Origin: ZC4RG17 sp036380875 | Lineage (GTDB): Bacteria > Actinomycetota > Acidimicrobiia > Spongiisociales > ZC4RG35 | Assembly (NCBI GenBank): GCA_036380875.1 | Contig: DASVDX010000001.1 | Location: 1-64,000 of the forward strand | Direction of reading: 5' to 3' | Length of the DNA: 64,000 nt | Program-made: the position numbers and the translations under genes | Shown: positions 16,746 to 24,632 of the stretch, piece by piece | Position numbering within the stretch: position 1 is the first letter of the stretch | How the letters are laid out: every line of letters starts with the position of its first letter | Notes under the pieces: model-generated | The model's input: only the letters and a program-made list of their open reading frames with translations | Database searches by the model: none | Told to the model about the DNA's origin: nothing

Positions 16746-17447
16746 GTGGCTGACGAGACCGACATCCGCAATATCGACTTTCTCGCCCAGGCGACGTTCA
16801 CGGGCAGTCGGCAAACGGCGCACGAGTTCGTCCGCAACGTCCTGCGTCGAGCCATCCTGAGCGGCGAACTGGCCGGCGGAACCCGCCTGGTGCAGGCAGA
16901 TCTGGCGACGATGCTCGAGGTCAGCACCACTCCGGTCCGCGAAGCCCTCCGCGACCTCGCCTCCGAGGGACTGATCCGCTTCGATCCCCATCGGGGTGCG
17001 GTCGTACAGGAGTTGAGCGGAGAGGAGCTACGCGAGATCTACATGATCCGCGAGATACTCGAGCCGTTCGCCCTTCGCCTCGCCGTCCCCAAGGTCACGC
17101 CCGAGCTGCTCGAGCGGCTGAGGGAGCTGCACGAGAAGATGGCTTCCGAACCCAACTCGGCGGATTTCGCCGACACCAACCGCCGATTCCACCTCATGAT
17201 CTACGAGGCCGCCGGCTACCCCCGGCTCACGGCGATCATCCAGGGCCTCGTGGACGCGTCGGTGATGTACATCGGGGCCTCGCTGAAGGACGTCCCCGAT
17301 CTGCGGGAGACGGCGGTCCACGACCACGCCGCCATCCTCGCCGCCCTGGAAGAGGGCGATGCCGACGCCGCCGTGGAGGCAGTCGTCACCCATCTCCGCC
17401 TTTCTCTGAAGGCCTTCGAGGCTCGTTCGCAGAAATCGGCCACCTGA
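16746..17447 (+). CDS. GntR family transcriptional regulator, FCD domain
   Basis: This regulator of about 233 aa has a winged-helix N-terminus (RRAILSGELAGGTRLVQADLA, then VSTTPVREALRDLASEGLI) and an FCD effector domain with helical repeats and metal-type His residues (RRFHLMIYEAAG, AVHDHAAIL). The GTG at 16746 has a GGGGAG 9 bp upstream; the GTG at 16725 is an alternative with poorer spacing. It lies between a Gfo/Idh gene and an ACMSD-like amidohydrolase, all rightward, and may control them. The ATCATATAC elements near 14.6 and 15.6 kb are candidate binding sites, by position only. Confidence 0.87.
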   Translation: MADETDIRNIDFLAQATFTGSRQTAHEFVRNVLRRAILSGELAGGTRLVQADLATMLEVSTTPVREALRDLASEGLIRFDPHRGAVVQELSGEELREIYMIREILEPFALRLAVPKVTPELLERLRELHEKMASEPNSADFADTNRRFHLMIYEAAGYPRLTAIIQGLVDASVMYIGASLKDVPDLRETAVHDHAAILAALEEGDADAAVEAVVTHLRLSLKAFEARSQKSAT

Positions 17448-17517
17448 GCCCGGAGACGCCACCGACCCAGTTGACCAGTTCCCGTTCAGTTCGGCTCGAC
17501 CGAGGAGATCCATCCAC

Positions 17518-18519
17518 ATGACAGACCAGCGGACGATCGACATCCACTGCCATCTCGCCACACCCGAGACGAGGGAGATCGCCGCCCCTCACTTCCGGCC
17601 CGAGTACGAGCCCTACGACTACTACATGGGCCAGGACTCGAAGGAACACAACAAGACGATGTTCCCCCAGATCGCCGCCCCCCTCGCCGACCCGGCGGCG
17701 CGTCTCGAGCACATGGATCGGATGGGCATCGACATCCAGGGACTGGCCACCTTCGTGTCCGAGTACTTCTACTGGGCGCCTGCCAAGCTGGGAGCCGAGC
17801 TCTCGAGGATGCAGAACGACCGCCTGGCGCAGGCGGTCGCCGACTACCCGGACCGGTTCGTGGGGGTGGGCGCCACCGTGCCCCTCCAGGACGTCGACCT
17901 GGCCATCGCCGAAGCCGAACGGGTGGTGGGCATGGGCTTCAAGGGTCTCCAGATCGGAGGGACGGTAGACGGGCACAACCTCGACGAGCCCCGGTTCCGT
18001 CCCTTCTGGCAGGCGGTGTCCGAGTTGGGCCTCACGGTGATCATCCACCCGAGCGGCTACCCCGAGGGCCAGCGGCTCAGTGACTACTTCCTCACCAACT
18101 GCATCGGCAACCCTCTCGAGACGATGGTCGCCGCCACCCGGATGATCTTCTCCGGGCTGTTCGAGGAACTGCCCGACCTGCGGGTGGTCCTGCTCCACGG
18201 CGGCGGCTATCTGCCGTTCTACGCCGCCCGCTCCGACCACACGTGGGAGGTCCGACCCGAGACCCGGGTCAACATCCCCGACCACCCGCCGAGCTACTAC
18301 ATGAAGCGCCTCTACTTCGACACGATGGTGTTCCAGCCTCTGTACCTGAAGCACCTCATCGAGATCGTCGGAGTCGACCGGGTGATGCTCGGAACCGACT
18401 TTCCCTTCGACATGGGCGAAACGGACCCTCTCGGGCTGATCAACGCCGTCGAAGGACTCACCGACGAGGATCGCGCCGCCATCGCCGGCGGTAACGCCGC
18501 CCGGATCTTCGGGATCTGA
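17518..18519 (+). CDS. amidohydrolase 2 family protein (ACMSD-like)
   Basis: This 333-aa metal-dependent TIM-barrel enzyme of the ACMSD/gamma-resorcylate decarboxylase group has the metal pair in IDIHCH at residues 8-13, the active-site His in VIIHPSGYP, HGGGYLPFYAAR around residue 225 and the metal Asp in MLGTDFPFDMG. Relatives decarboxylate aromatic or muconate-type semialdehyde acids or hydrolyse C-N bonds. A GAGGAG Shine-Dalgarno precedes the ATG. The protein at 50566-51567 is a paralogue with the same motifs. Its stop faces that of the DUF2007-like gene with 6 bp between. Confidence 0.9.
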   Translation: MTDQRTIDIHCHLATPETREIAAPHFRPEYEPYDYYMGQDSKEHNKTMFPQIAAPLADPAARLEHMDRMGIDIQGLATFVSEYFYWAPAKLGAELSRMQNDRLAQAVADYPDRFVGVGATVPLQDVDLAIAEAERVVGMGFKGLQIGGTVDGHNLDEPRFRPFWQAVSELGLTVIIHPSGYPEGQRLSDYFLTNCIGNPLETMVAATRMIFSGLFEELPDLRVVLLHGGGYLPFYAARSDHTWEVRPETRVNIPDHPPSYYMKRLYFDTMVFQPLYLKHLIEIVGVDRVMLGTDFPFDMGETDPLGLINAVEGLTDEDRAAIAGGNAARIFGI

Positions 18520-18525
18520 TTCGCC

Positions 18526-18819
18526 TCAGGTGAAGAGGCGCACGAGAGCCGTGGCCACGGCTACGAGCGCCACCAAGAGGAGGATGGCGGGGACCAGTCG
18601 CCTCGGGTCGGTGAGGCTGCCCAGATGGGCTCCCCGCAACCGGTCAAGGACTTGGCGGGCGTCCTCGAGCCGGGAGGGGTGGACCTCGATCACGTAGCGG
18701 CTGCGCTCCAACGGGCTGGAGCGACCGAGCGGCTCCATGGTGGCTTCGATGCCCTCGTTCGCCAGTTGGACGACGAGGACCCGGGCTTGCACTTCGCTGC
18801 CGCAGACGGTGAGGCTCAC
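18526..18819 (-). CDS. small membrane-anchored DUF2007-like protein
   Basis: The 97-aa protein starts with a compact alpha/beta region (GSEVQARVLVVQLANEGIEA, then YVIEVHPSRLEDARQVLDRL) like the DUF2007 'putative signal transducing' domain and ends in one hydrophobic helix (VPAILLLVALVAVATALV). It starts with GTG 28 bp after the ECF T-component gene in the same direction and is probably the last gene of that operon. No enzymatic role is apparent; a small regulatory or accessory membrane protein is the most that can be said. Confidence 0.7.
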   Translation of the reverse strand: MSLTVCGSEVQARVLVVQLANEGIEATMEPLGRSSPLERSRYVIEVHPSRLEDARQVLDRLRGAHLGSLTDPRRLVPAILLLVALVAVATALVRLFT

Positions 18820-18847
18820 CCGATCGATCGATCTGCCTCCCTGGCGC

Positions 18848-19669
18848 TCACAGGTCCATGTTCCACTGCATCGTCGCCGGATTCCACTTCCACGCCAGAT
18901 AGGCGATCGACAGGACGAAGAAAGCCCAGGCGAAGATCTCGCCGCCTCGGTGCTTCTTGGCGGGGCGCATGAACGTGCGGGTCTTGTGGGCGCCGTAGCC
19001 TCGGATGTCGAGGGCCATCGCCTGCGTCTGGCCGTTGCGCAAGCCGAGCACCAGCATGGCGAACGCGAGGTGCTTCAGGCGGATCCACTTGCGACGGATC
19101 GGGTTGGTGTCCTGTCCGAGGTCCCGGATCCGCTGGGTGATCGAGATGTCCCGTCCCAACTCCAGGAAGACGGGGAACAGGACCAGGCCGAGCACTGGAG
19201 CGTGGACGAGCCGGTAGTCCCAGCCGCGCTTCGACAGGTTCTGGACCAGGTCGGTGGGATGGGTGGTGAAAGCGAACACGAGACCCGAAATGCCGAGCGC
19301 CAGGAACCGGAGTCCCAGGAGCGCCCCGAACCCCAGATCCGCCCACCGCAGGTCCTTGATCGGCGTGCGGATGGCGATCTCCTCCGTGCCGACGGTGGTC
19401 TGCCCGCCGTAGAAGAACGGGAACACGACCGCCAGGATGAGGATGAACGGCAGGATCACCTTCCCGAACCGCCAGTACTCCTTCAAAGACACGCCCGTGA
19501 AGAAGGCGGCGATGAGGAAGCTGAACACGAACAAACCGATGGCGACCCCCAGGTTGTTGTTGAAGATCGCCACCGTGGAGATGGACAGGACGAAGAGCAG
19601 CTTGGAGAACGGCGTCATCCGGTGGAACAGGGAATCCGCCTCGCGATAAGAGAGCTCAGTTTGTGCCAC
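18848..19669 (-). CDS. ECF transporter transmembrane (T) component
   Basis: This 273-aa integral membrane protein has an N-terminal amphipathic start, several hydrophobic helices (LLFVLSISTVAIF, VAIGLFVFSFLIAAFF, VILPFILILAVVFPFF) and the conserved cytoplasmic loop with ALDIRGYGAHKTRT, equivalent to the Ala-Arg-Gly coupling motif that EcfT/CbiQ uses to contact the ATPases. It overlaps the dual-ATPase gene by 14 bp. With the ATPase and the YkoE-like membrane protein it forms a complete ECF-type vitamin or precursor importer arranged like ykoEDC. Confidence 0.86.
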   Translation of the reverse strand: MAQTELSYREADSLFHRMTPFSKLLFVLSISTVAIFNNNLGVAIGLFVFSFLIAAFFTGVSLKEYWRFGKVILPFILILAVVFPFFYGGQTTVGTEEIAIRTPIKDLRWADLGFGALLGLRFLALGISGLVFAFTTHPTDLVQNLSKRGWDYRLVHAPVLGLVLFPVFLELGRDISITQRIRDLGQDTNPIRRKWIRLKHLAFAMLVLGLRNGQTQAMALDIRGYGAHKTRTFMRPAKKHRGGEIFAWAFFVLSIAYLAWKWNPATMQWNMDL

Positions 19670-21413
19670 CGATCACCTCCTTGATTCGACGGACGACCTC
19701 GGGGGTCGTCAACACGGGCTCCCCGAGGAGCTTGGGAGAGAACTCGTGGACCGAGGGCGGCTTCAGGCGGGCCTTGGCCAGCACCTCCTCGGCGGAGAAC
19801 AGCTCCGACGGCGTGCCGTCGAAGATGATGCGGCCGTCGCAGAGCACCGCCACCCGGTCGACGTACTCGGCGACGAGGCGCATGTCGTGGGTGATGAACA
19901 CCACGGCGGCCCCCTCGTCGGCCAGGCGCCGCAGCAGCTGCACCAGGTTCCTGGCCTGATGGAAGTCCTGGCCGTAGGTCGGCTCGTCGAGGACGATCAC
20001 GTCCGGTTGGGCGACGACCATGCAGGCGACCGACAGCCGCCGCTTCTGCCCGTGGCTGAGGACGTACGGGCTGGCTTCGGCCCGATCGGCGAGCCGCACC
20101 GATTCGAGGAATTCCATAGTCTTCTCTTGCACCTCGTCCTCGGGCAGGCCCAGCGCTTGCAGGCCGTGGGCGATCTCATCGAAGACCGTGTTGCGAACGA
20201 ACTGCTTCTCGGGGACCTGGAAGATGTAGGCCACCCGCTTGACGAGGTGGGCGAACTCGTAGTCGGTGGTCCGCTTTCCTTCCACCCGCACCTCGCCGGA
20301 GCTGGGCCGATTGATGCCGTTCAGGAGCGTGGCGAGGGTGGACTTCCCGGAACCGTTCTGTCCGAGGATCGCCAGGAGTTCGCCGCGATGCGCCGTCAGG
20401 CTGACACCGGACAACACCTCGTGGTCGCCGTAGGAGAACGAGACGTTGTCGATTTCGATCACGGTTTCGCCGCGCGGCGAGGCCGAGTTGGTCGAAGATC
20501 CCGGGTCTGCCTGGCGGATCGGGAAATGCCCGTCGAGGTGGGCCAGAGAGTTGACCAACTCGTCGCCGTTGAGGGGGACCTCTGTGACGTGGATCCCTTC
20601 CCGCTGCAGCTCGAGGCCGACCTCGGCGGCCTGGGGTATCCAAAGGCCCATGTCGTCGCGGACATGTAGGCCCCGTTCGGCCATGAAATGACGCGGGGAG
20701 AAAGGCCCGTGGACTTCTTGGTCCTCGACGAGGAGGACGGTGTCGACACGGTCGAACACCTCGTCCACCTCGTGTTCGATCACCATGACGGTGAGGTCGA
20801 CCAGCGAACGCACCCGGTCGATCGTCGCCAGCACGTCGGCCGTTCCGGCCGGGTCGAGGTTCGAGGTCGGCTCATCGAGGATCATGACACGGGGTTCGAG
20901 CGCCAGCATCGCCGCCAGCGCCACTCGCTGCTTCTCTCCGCCCGAGAGCTGCATCGTCGACCGCTCGCGGAACCCCTGGAGCCCCACGAGGTCGAGGGCC
21001 CGGTCGATCCGCTCGTGGATCTCGTTGGGCGGGAACAGATAGTTCTCGAGGGCGAACCCCACCTCCTCTTCGACCGTTAGCGTGACGATCTGGTCTTCGG
21101 GGTTCTGGAACAGCATGTTGACCAGCCGGAACCGCTCACCGGCGCTGAGCTCCCGGCGGTTGATCAACCCGCGCTCGGGGTGGTAGACGAGCATGGCGCC
21201 CTGGTTGCGACCCCCGAAGTAGTCGGGGTAGATGCCCACCATGTTCAACGCCAGGGTGCTCTTTCCGGCGCCGGAACGCCCCAGCACCAGGACGAACGCC
21301 CCCTGGTCGATCTCGAAGTTGACGTCTTTCAGCGCTGGCGGGCCTTCGGGCTCCCCGCTCGGGGGCTTGAACCAGAACGAATAGTCCTGAAGGACGAGTG
21401 CCGGCTCTGTCAT
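19656..21413 (-). CDS. ECF transporter dual ATP-binding protein (YkoD-like)
   Basis: This 585-aa protein is two fused ABC ATPase domains. The first has Walker A GRSGAGKST (residues 45-53), signature LSGGEKQR and Walker B VMILDEP. The second has Walker A GQNGSGKST, signature LSHGQKRR and Walker B VIVLDEP. The fusion is typical of YkoD-type energising subunits of ECF transporters, where EcfA1 and EcfA2 are joined. It overlaps the T component and follows the S-component gene, from which it is separated by a strong hairpin (21435-21461). It drives ATP-dependent uptake at the inner face of the membrane. Confidence 0.92.
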   Translation of the reverse strand: MTEPALVLQDYSFWFKPPSGEPEGPPALKDVNFEIDQGAFVLVLGRSGAGKSTLALNMVGIYPDYFGGRNQGAMLVYHPERGLINRRELSAGERFRLVNMLFQNPEDQIVTLTVEEEVGFALENYLFPPNEIHERIDRALDLVGLQGFRERSTMQLSGGEKQRVALAAMLALEPRVMILDEPTSNLDPAGTADVLATIDRVRSLVDLTVMVIEHEVDEVFDRVDTVLLVEDQEVHGPFSPRHFMAERGLHVRDDMGLWIPQAAEVGLELQREGIHVTEVPLNGDELVNSLAHLDGHFPIRQADPGSSTNSASPRGETVIEIDNVSFSYGDHEVLSGVSLTAHRGELLAILGQNGSGKSTLATLLNGINRPSSGEVRVEGKRTTDYEFAHLVKRVAYIFQVPEKQFVRNTVFDEIAHGLQALGLPEDEVQEKTMEFLESVRLADRAEASPYVLSHGQKRRLSVACMVVAQPDVIVLDEPTYGQDFHQARNLVQLLRRLADEGAAVVFITHDMRLVAEYVDRVAVLCDGRIIFDGTPSELFSAEEVLAKARLKPPSVHEFSPKLLGEPVLTTPEVVRRIKEVIGGTN

Positions 21414-21434
21414 GGCTGCTCCGATCGGGTGGGT

Positions 21435-21461
21435 GAGGGGGCCGGACGCGCCGGCCCCCTC
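21435..21461 (-). terminator. intergenic hairpin between ECF S component and ATPase
   Basis: A perfect 11-bp stem (GAGGGGGCCGG with CCGGCCCCCTC) and a 5-nt loop lie 6 bp after the S-component stop and 21 bp before the ATPase start. It may act as a partial terminator or mRNA stabiliser favouring the upstream gene; a U-tract is missing. Confidence 0.55.
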
Positions 21462-21467
21462 CGTTTC

Positions 21468-22109
21468 TCAGGCGTAACTGACTTGCTCCGGGCCCAGGGC
21501 GGGAGGAGTGTCGACCGAGGGGACCCCGGCCTTCTCCAGGCCGCGGCCCAGGTACCAGGCGATGACACCCCAGAGGAGACCGCCGACGAACCCGATGCCG
21601 ATCGAGACCCAGGCCCAGAAGGTGCTGTCCGCCAGCTGGAAACCGCCCTGTCCGATGAACGTGGCGAGCTGGTTGGCCGCCGCCGTCGCCGCCAGCGAGA
21701 GGGCGAACAGCCAACGCCCTCCCTGATGCCGCATCAGCATGAACACGGCGACGCCGAAGATGGCGGGGAACAGCCCGTAGAACAGGAGCACCGGGCCATC
21801 GGGATCGCCGGCGAACCAGCGGATCAGGTGGGTGACCAGGGACGCCAGCATGATCATGCCGGCCCGTTTCCGCAGATACGCCCCGGCATAGAACAGGAGC
21901 CAGGTGGCACCGTTGTACCAGGCGTAGAGGGCGAAGCCGGCGGCGCCGCCCGCCCATACCGTCCGCTCCAGGAATCCGAGAGCGCCGACGATCTCGATGA
22001 CGGCTTCGATCACCCCCAACAGCACCGCCACCACGATGTCCATCGTGTTGAACTTGAACTCCTCCGCCGGCCTGTACCTGGCGGAAGTCGACACGGCCCC
22101 TGATGACAT
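21468..22109 (-). CDS. ECF transporter substrate-binding (S) membrane protein, YkoE-like
   Basis: This 213-aa membrane protein has about six hydrophobic segments (for example DIVVAVLLGVIEAVIEIVGA, LVTHLIRWFAG, LLFYGLFPAIFGVAVFMLM, WVSIGIGFVGGLLWGVIAW). Its size, its FNTMDIVVAVLLG start and its position before a dual ATPase and a T component match the YkoE family, associated with uptake of thiamine precursors such as hydroxymethylpyrimidine. Substrate transfer to this protein is by analogy only; here the surroundings are heterocycle catabolism. The ATG follows AGGAGGAAAAAT. It lies downstream of a GntR gene in the same direction. Confidence 0.75.
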   Translation of the reverse strand: MSSGAVSTSARYRPAEEFKFNTMDIVVAVLLGVIEAVIEIVGALGFLERTVWAGGAAGFALYAWYNGATWLLFYAGAYLRKRAGMIMLASLVTHLIRWFAGDPDGPVLLFYGLFPAIFGVAVFMLMRHQGGRWLFALSLAATAAANQLATFIGQGGFQLADSTFWAWVSIGIGFVGGLLWGVIAWYLGRGLEKAGVPSVDTPPALGPEQVSYA

Positions 22110-22165
22110 ATTTTTCCTCCTCCTGTCTTCGAGGGCGTTGTTGGACGTTCACCTCACTTGGTGCG

Positions 22166-22876
22166 TTAGGCCGTCGCTGGCTGGACACCACCTCCTCGTT
22201 GGAGACGCTTTCCCCCTCGATCTCGAGAGTCCGCTGAGCGGAGGCGCTCGCGCAGTGCTCCGTAGCTGGCGGTCAGGTGTGCCTCCACCATCGCCTGGAC
22301 GGCCGCCGAGTCGCGGCGGCGAGCCGCCGCCAGGATCAGCCGATGTTCGGCGGCGATGTCGTTGGCGTCCCGGTCCAGGCGCAGCCAGGTGTAGCGGCGG
22401 GTCTGGGCGCGGGCCCTCTCGAGGATCTCGATCATGCGGGGCCGGCGAGAACGGCGATAGAGGGAGGCGTGGAAGCGGTCGTGGATCTCCAGCCAGGCCG
22501 GGTCCAGAGAATCGTCCTCCATGTAGGCCAGGCACTCCTGCATCTCGTCGATGTCCTCGGGCTGGAGGTGGGCGACCGCCAGCTCGGAAGCCCGGGGCTC
22601 GAGGGCGAGTCGCAGCTCGTAGAGCTCGGCCAGGCCATCGGGGGAGAGGTCGGTGACGACGGCGGTTCGATGCGGGTCGTGGCTGACGAGGCCTTCGGCC
22701 GCCAGGGCCCGGATGGCATCCCGCACGGGTATACGACTCATGCCGAGTTGGCGCGCCAGGGATGCCTGATTCAGCTTGGTGCCGGGCGGCAGGTCGCCCG
22801 TGAGGATGCGGTCGCGGAGCAGCGAAAAGGCAGTTTCCGCCGCTGTCGTTTCGTCTGCAGATCGCAGACCCAACAT
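22166..22876 (-). CDS. GntR family transcriptional regulator, FCD domain
   Basis: The 236-aa regulator has a winged-helix domain (LLRDRILTGDLPPGTKLNQ, then MSRIPVRDAIRALAAEGLV) and an FCD domain (HDRFHASLYRRSRRPRM, AEHRLILAAARRRDS). The ATG at 22876 was chosen because the helix-turn-helix follows at the usual distance; the longer frame from 22936 would run through the operator. A 15-bp palindrome CCTACAT-G-ATGTAGG lies 18 bp upstream, in the gap to the RidA gene, so autoregulation is likely. It is immediately upstream of the ECF transporter genes and probably controls them. Confidence 0.88.
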   Translation of the reverse strand: MLGLRSADETTAAETAFSLLRDRILTGDLPPGTKLNQASLARQLGMSRIPVRDAIRALAAEGLVSHDPHRTAVVTDLSPDGLAELYELRLALEPRASELAVAHLQPEDIDEMQECLAYMEDDSLDPAWLEIHDRFHASLYRRSRRPRMIEILERARAQTRRYTWLRLDRDANDIAAEHRLILAAARRRDSAAVQAMVEAHLTASYGALRERLRSADSRDRGGKRLQRGGGVQPATA

Positions 22877-22894
22877 GCGTACCCTCCAGGCGAT

Positions 22895-22909
22895 CCTACA
22901 TGATGTAGG
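22895..22909. promoter_or_regulatory. 15-bp palindrome upstream of GntR gene
   Basis: A perfect inverted repeat CCTACAT-G-ATGTAGG lies in the 81-bp gap between the RidA stop and the GntR start. Its position suggests an autoregulatory operator for the GntR and ECF genes. Confidence 0.6.
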
Positions 22910-22914
22910 GTATG

Positions 22915-22922
22915 TGTATACA
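22915..22922. promoter_or_regulatory. TGTATACA palindrome
   Basis: The same octamer as at 7596 and 46728 lies 6 bp beyond the 15-bp palindrome, upstream of the GntR gene, and fits a FadR-type half-site arrangement. Confidence 0.4.
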
Positions 22923-22957
22923 ACCCCACTTGTCAACGGGTTCCGGATAGTGAGCGA

Positions 22958-23353
22958 TCAGGGCAGCGGGACGACGGCTTCGATCTCGACCAAGAAGTCG
23001 GGACTGGCGAGGCTCGACACCACGAGGAGCGTGTTGGCCGGCGGGTTCGTGGGCCAGAACTGCTTGCGGACTTCTCCCACCGGGCCCCGATCCGCCAGAT
23101 CGACGAGAAAGATCGTCGTCTTGGCGACGTCAGCGAGTGAGCCACCCGCCGCCTCGACGACCCGCTGCAGGTTGGTGAGTGCTTGGCGGGCTTGGGCGGC
23201 GGCATCACCGGGACCGACCAATTCGCCGTTCTCGTCTAGGCCCAATTGGCCTGCCACGTACAGAACCCGGGAGGCGTTCTCGATCACCACTCCATGGGAG
23301 AAGTGGCCTCCGGGTGGGGCAACTCCTTCCGGCCGGACGATCGACCGCTCCAT
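22958..23353 (-). CDS. RidA/YjgF family protein
   Basis: This 131-aa RidA-like protein typically hydrolyses reactive enamine/imine intermediates or acts as a deaminase in amino-acid and heterocycle breakdown. Conserved features are YVAGQLGLDENGELV, AQARQALTNLQRVVEAAGGSLADVAKTTIFL and the C-terminal FLVEIEAVVPL. The Arg typical of active imine deaminases is not obvious at the VRKQFWP region. The ATG at 23353 follows AAGGAGGTGCCC with good spacing; a GTG 6 bp upstream is less likely. It is divergent from the hydrolase-fold gene at 23451. Confidence 0.88.
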   Translation of the reverse strand: MERSIVRPEGVAPPGGHFSHGVVIENASRVLYVAGQLGLDENGELVGPGDAAAQARQALTNLQRVVEAAGGSLADVAKTTIFLVDLADRGPVGEVRKQFWPTNPPANTLLVVSSLASPDFLVEIEAVVPLP

Positions 23354-23450
23354 GGGCACCTCCTTCGCCGCCTGCCCGGGGCGTCGAGACCCGGGCTTGC
23401 CGAAGCATGGTTAGCAGAAGGCGAGGCGGCGTGGCGGCGAAAGGAGCATC

Positions 23451-24251
23451 GTGAGCTATTCGACAACAGAAACCGCCCTCGGTTCGATCTCCTCGGAGCG
23501 GGTCGGGGACGGGCCCGACCTCGTCGTCCTCCATTCGCTCCTCACCGACCGCCGGGCCTTCGACCCGGTCGTGCCGGAACTGGGTCGCTTTCGGACCGTC
23601 CACCTGGTCGACCTCCCCGGCTTCGGACGATCGACCCCCGTGGAGGGAGGAATCGACGCTTTCGCCGATGCCATCGGCGCTTTCCTCGAAGCCGGCGGCT
23701 TCGACCCGTCCACCACCGCGCTCTTGGGGAACGGGCTCGGCTCGTTCATCGCTCTCGGTGTCGCCGTCCGCCACGGCGACCGATTCGGACGCCTGTGCCT
23801 CGTGGGGTGCGGGCTGGCGTTTCCCGACGAAGCGCGGGCCACGTTCGGGGCGATGGCCGCCAGAGTCGAAGAGGGGGGCATGGAAGCCATCGTCGACGTG
23901 GCGCTGCGGCGCATATTCCCCGAGGCCTACCTGGAGAGCCACCCGGAGCAGACAGAGGAGCGGAAGCGGGTGTTGCTCGACACCGATCCGTCGGCGTTCG
24001 TCACCGCATGCCGGGCCCTTCAAACCGTCGACTACCGCCCCCAGGCGCCCGCAGTGAGCATCCCGACATTGGTCGTGGTCGGGAGCGAGGATGGGGCGAC
24101 TCCTCCGGAGATGGCCGAGGAGGTGCGAGATGGGATTCCCGGAGCGGAGCTGTTGGTGCTGGAAGGCGTCGGGCACGCCCCGCAGCTCCAGGACCCGGAG
24201 ACCTTCGTGACTGCCGTATCGGAGTTCTTGGCAACCGAGGAGGACGAGTGA
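23451..24251 (+). CDS. alpha/beta hydrolase-fold protein with altered nucleophile
   Basis: The 266-aa protein has the classical fold order: VVLHSLLTDRRAF (oxyanion region), the nucleophile elbow, Asp214 in GSEDGATPPE and His242 in GVGHAPQLQ. The elbow reads LLGNGLGS at residues 91-98, so Gly95 stands where Ser, Cys or Asp is expected. Either the protein is not a nucleophilic hydrolase or a neighbouring residue such as Ser98 has taken over. Homologues with an intact Ser act on ring-cleavage products and N-formyl amides. It starts an operon with a cupin, an FAD monooxygenase and a Mo hydroxylase, and overlaps the next gene by 4 bp. Confidence 0.82.
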   Translation: MSYSTTETALGSISSERVGDGPDLVVLHSLLTDRRAFDPVVPELGRFRTVHLVDLPGFGRSTPVEGGIDAFADAIGAFLEAGGFDPSTTALLGNGLGSFIALGVAVRHGDRFGRLCLVGCGLAFPDEARATFGAMAARVEEGGMEAIVDVALRRIFPEAYLESHPEQTEERKRVLLDTDPSAFVTACRALQTVDYRPQAPAVSIPTLVVVGSEDGATPPEMAEEVRDGIPGAELLVLEGVGHAPQLQDPETFVTAVSEFLATEEDE

Positions 24252-24619
24252 ACGGAGAAATCATCGAGGAAGGCCGCTTCGACCCGGACGAATTCGCCGA
24301 GGAGCTGGCGAAGGCGCCCGCCAACCTGGATGTCGGCACCACGCTCTGGTTCGAGAACGACCGGATTCGGGTCTGGGAGGTGCGGCTCGAGCCGGGACAG
24401 CGAGGACCCTTCCACAACCACACCCGCAACTACTTCTGGACGGTCGTCGAGGGATCCCGGGGTCTGCAGCGTTTCGCCGACGGCACCTACATGGTCAGGG
24501 ACTACCGGGAAGGGGACACCCGTTTTCTCGAGCACACTCCGGAGGACTCCCTGATCCACGACCTGGAGAACATCGGGGACACCACCCTGCGCTTCGTCAC
24601 CGTGGAGTTGTTGGATTGA
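24248..24619 (+). CDS. small cupin-like protein
   Basis: This 123-aa protein is of cupin shape: WEVRLEPGQRGPFHNHTRNYFWTVVEG carries an HxH pair, and a later DTRFLEHTPEDSLIHDLEN segment supplies a second His-containing strand. A canonical Glu is not evident. It starts at a GTG overlapping the hydrolase stop (GTGA) and is 13 bp before the monooxygenase gene. Its place between a hydrolase-like and a hydroxylase gene suggests a part in the same catabolic route. Activity unknown. Confidence 0.82.
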   Translation: MNGEIIEEGRFDPDEFAEELAKAPANLDVGTTLWFENDRIRVWEVRLEPGQRGPFHNHTRNYFWTVVEGSRGLQRFADGTYMVRDYREGDTRFLEHTPEDSLIHDLENIGDTTLRFVTVELLD

Positions 24620-24632
24620 GGAGGGGAGCCGA

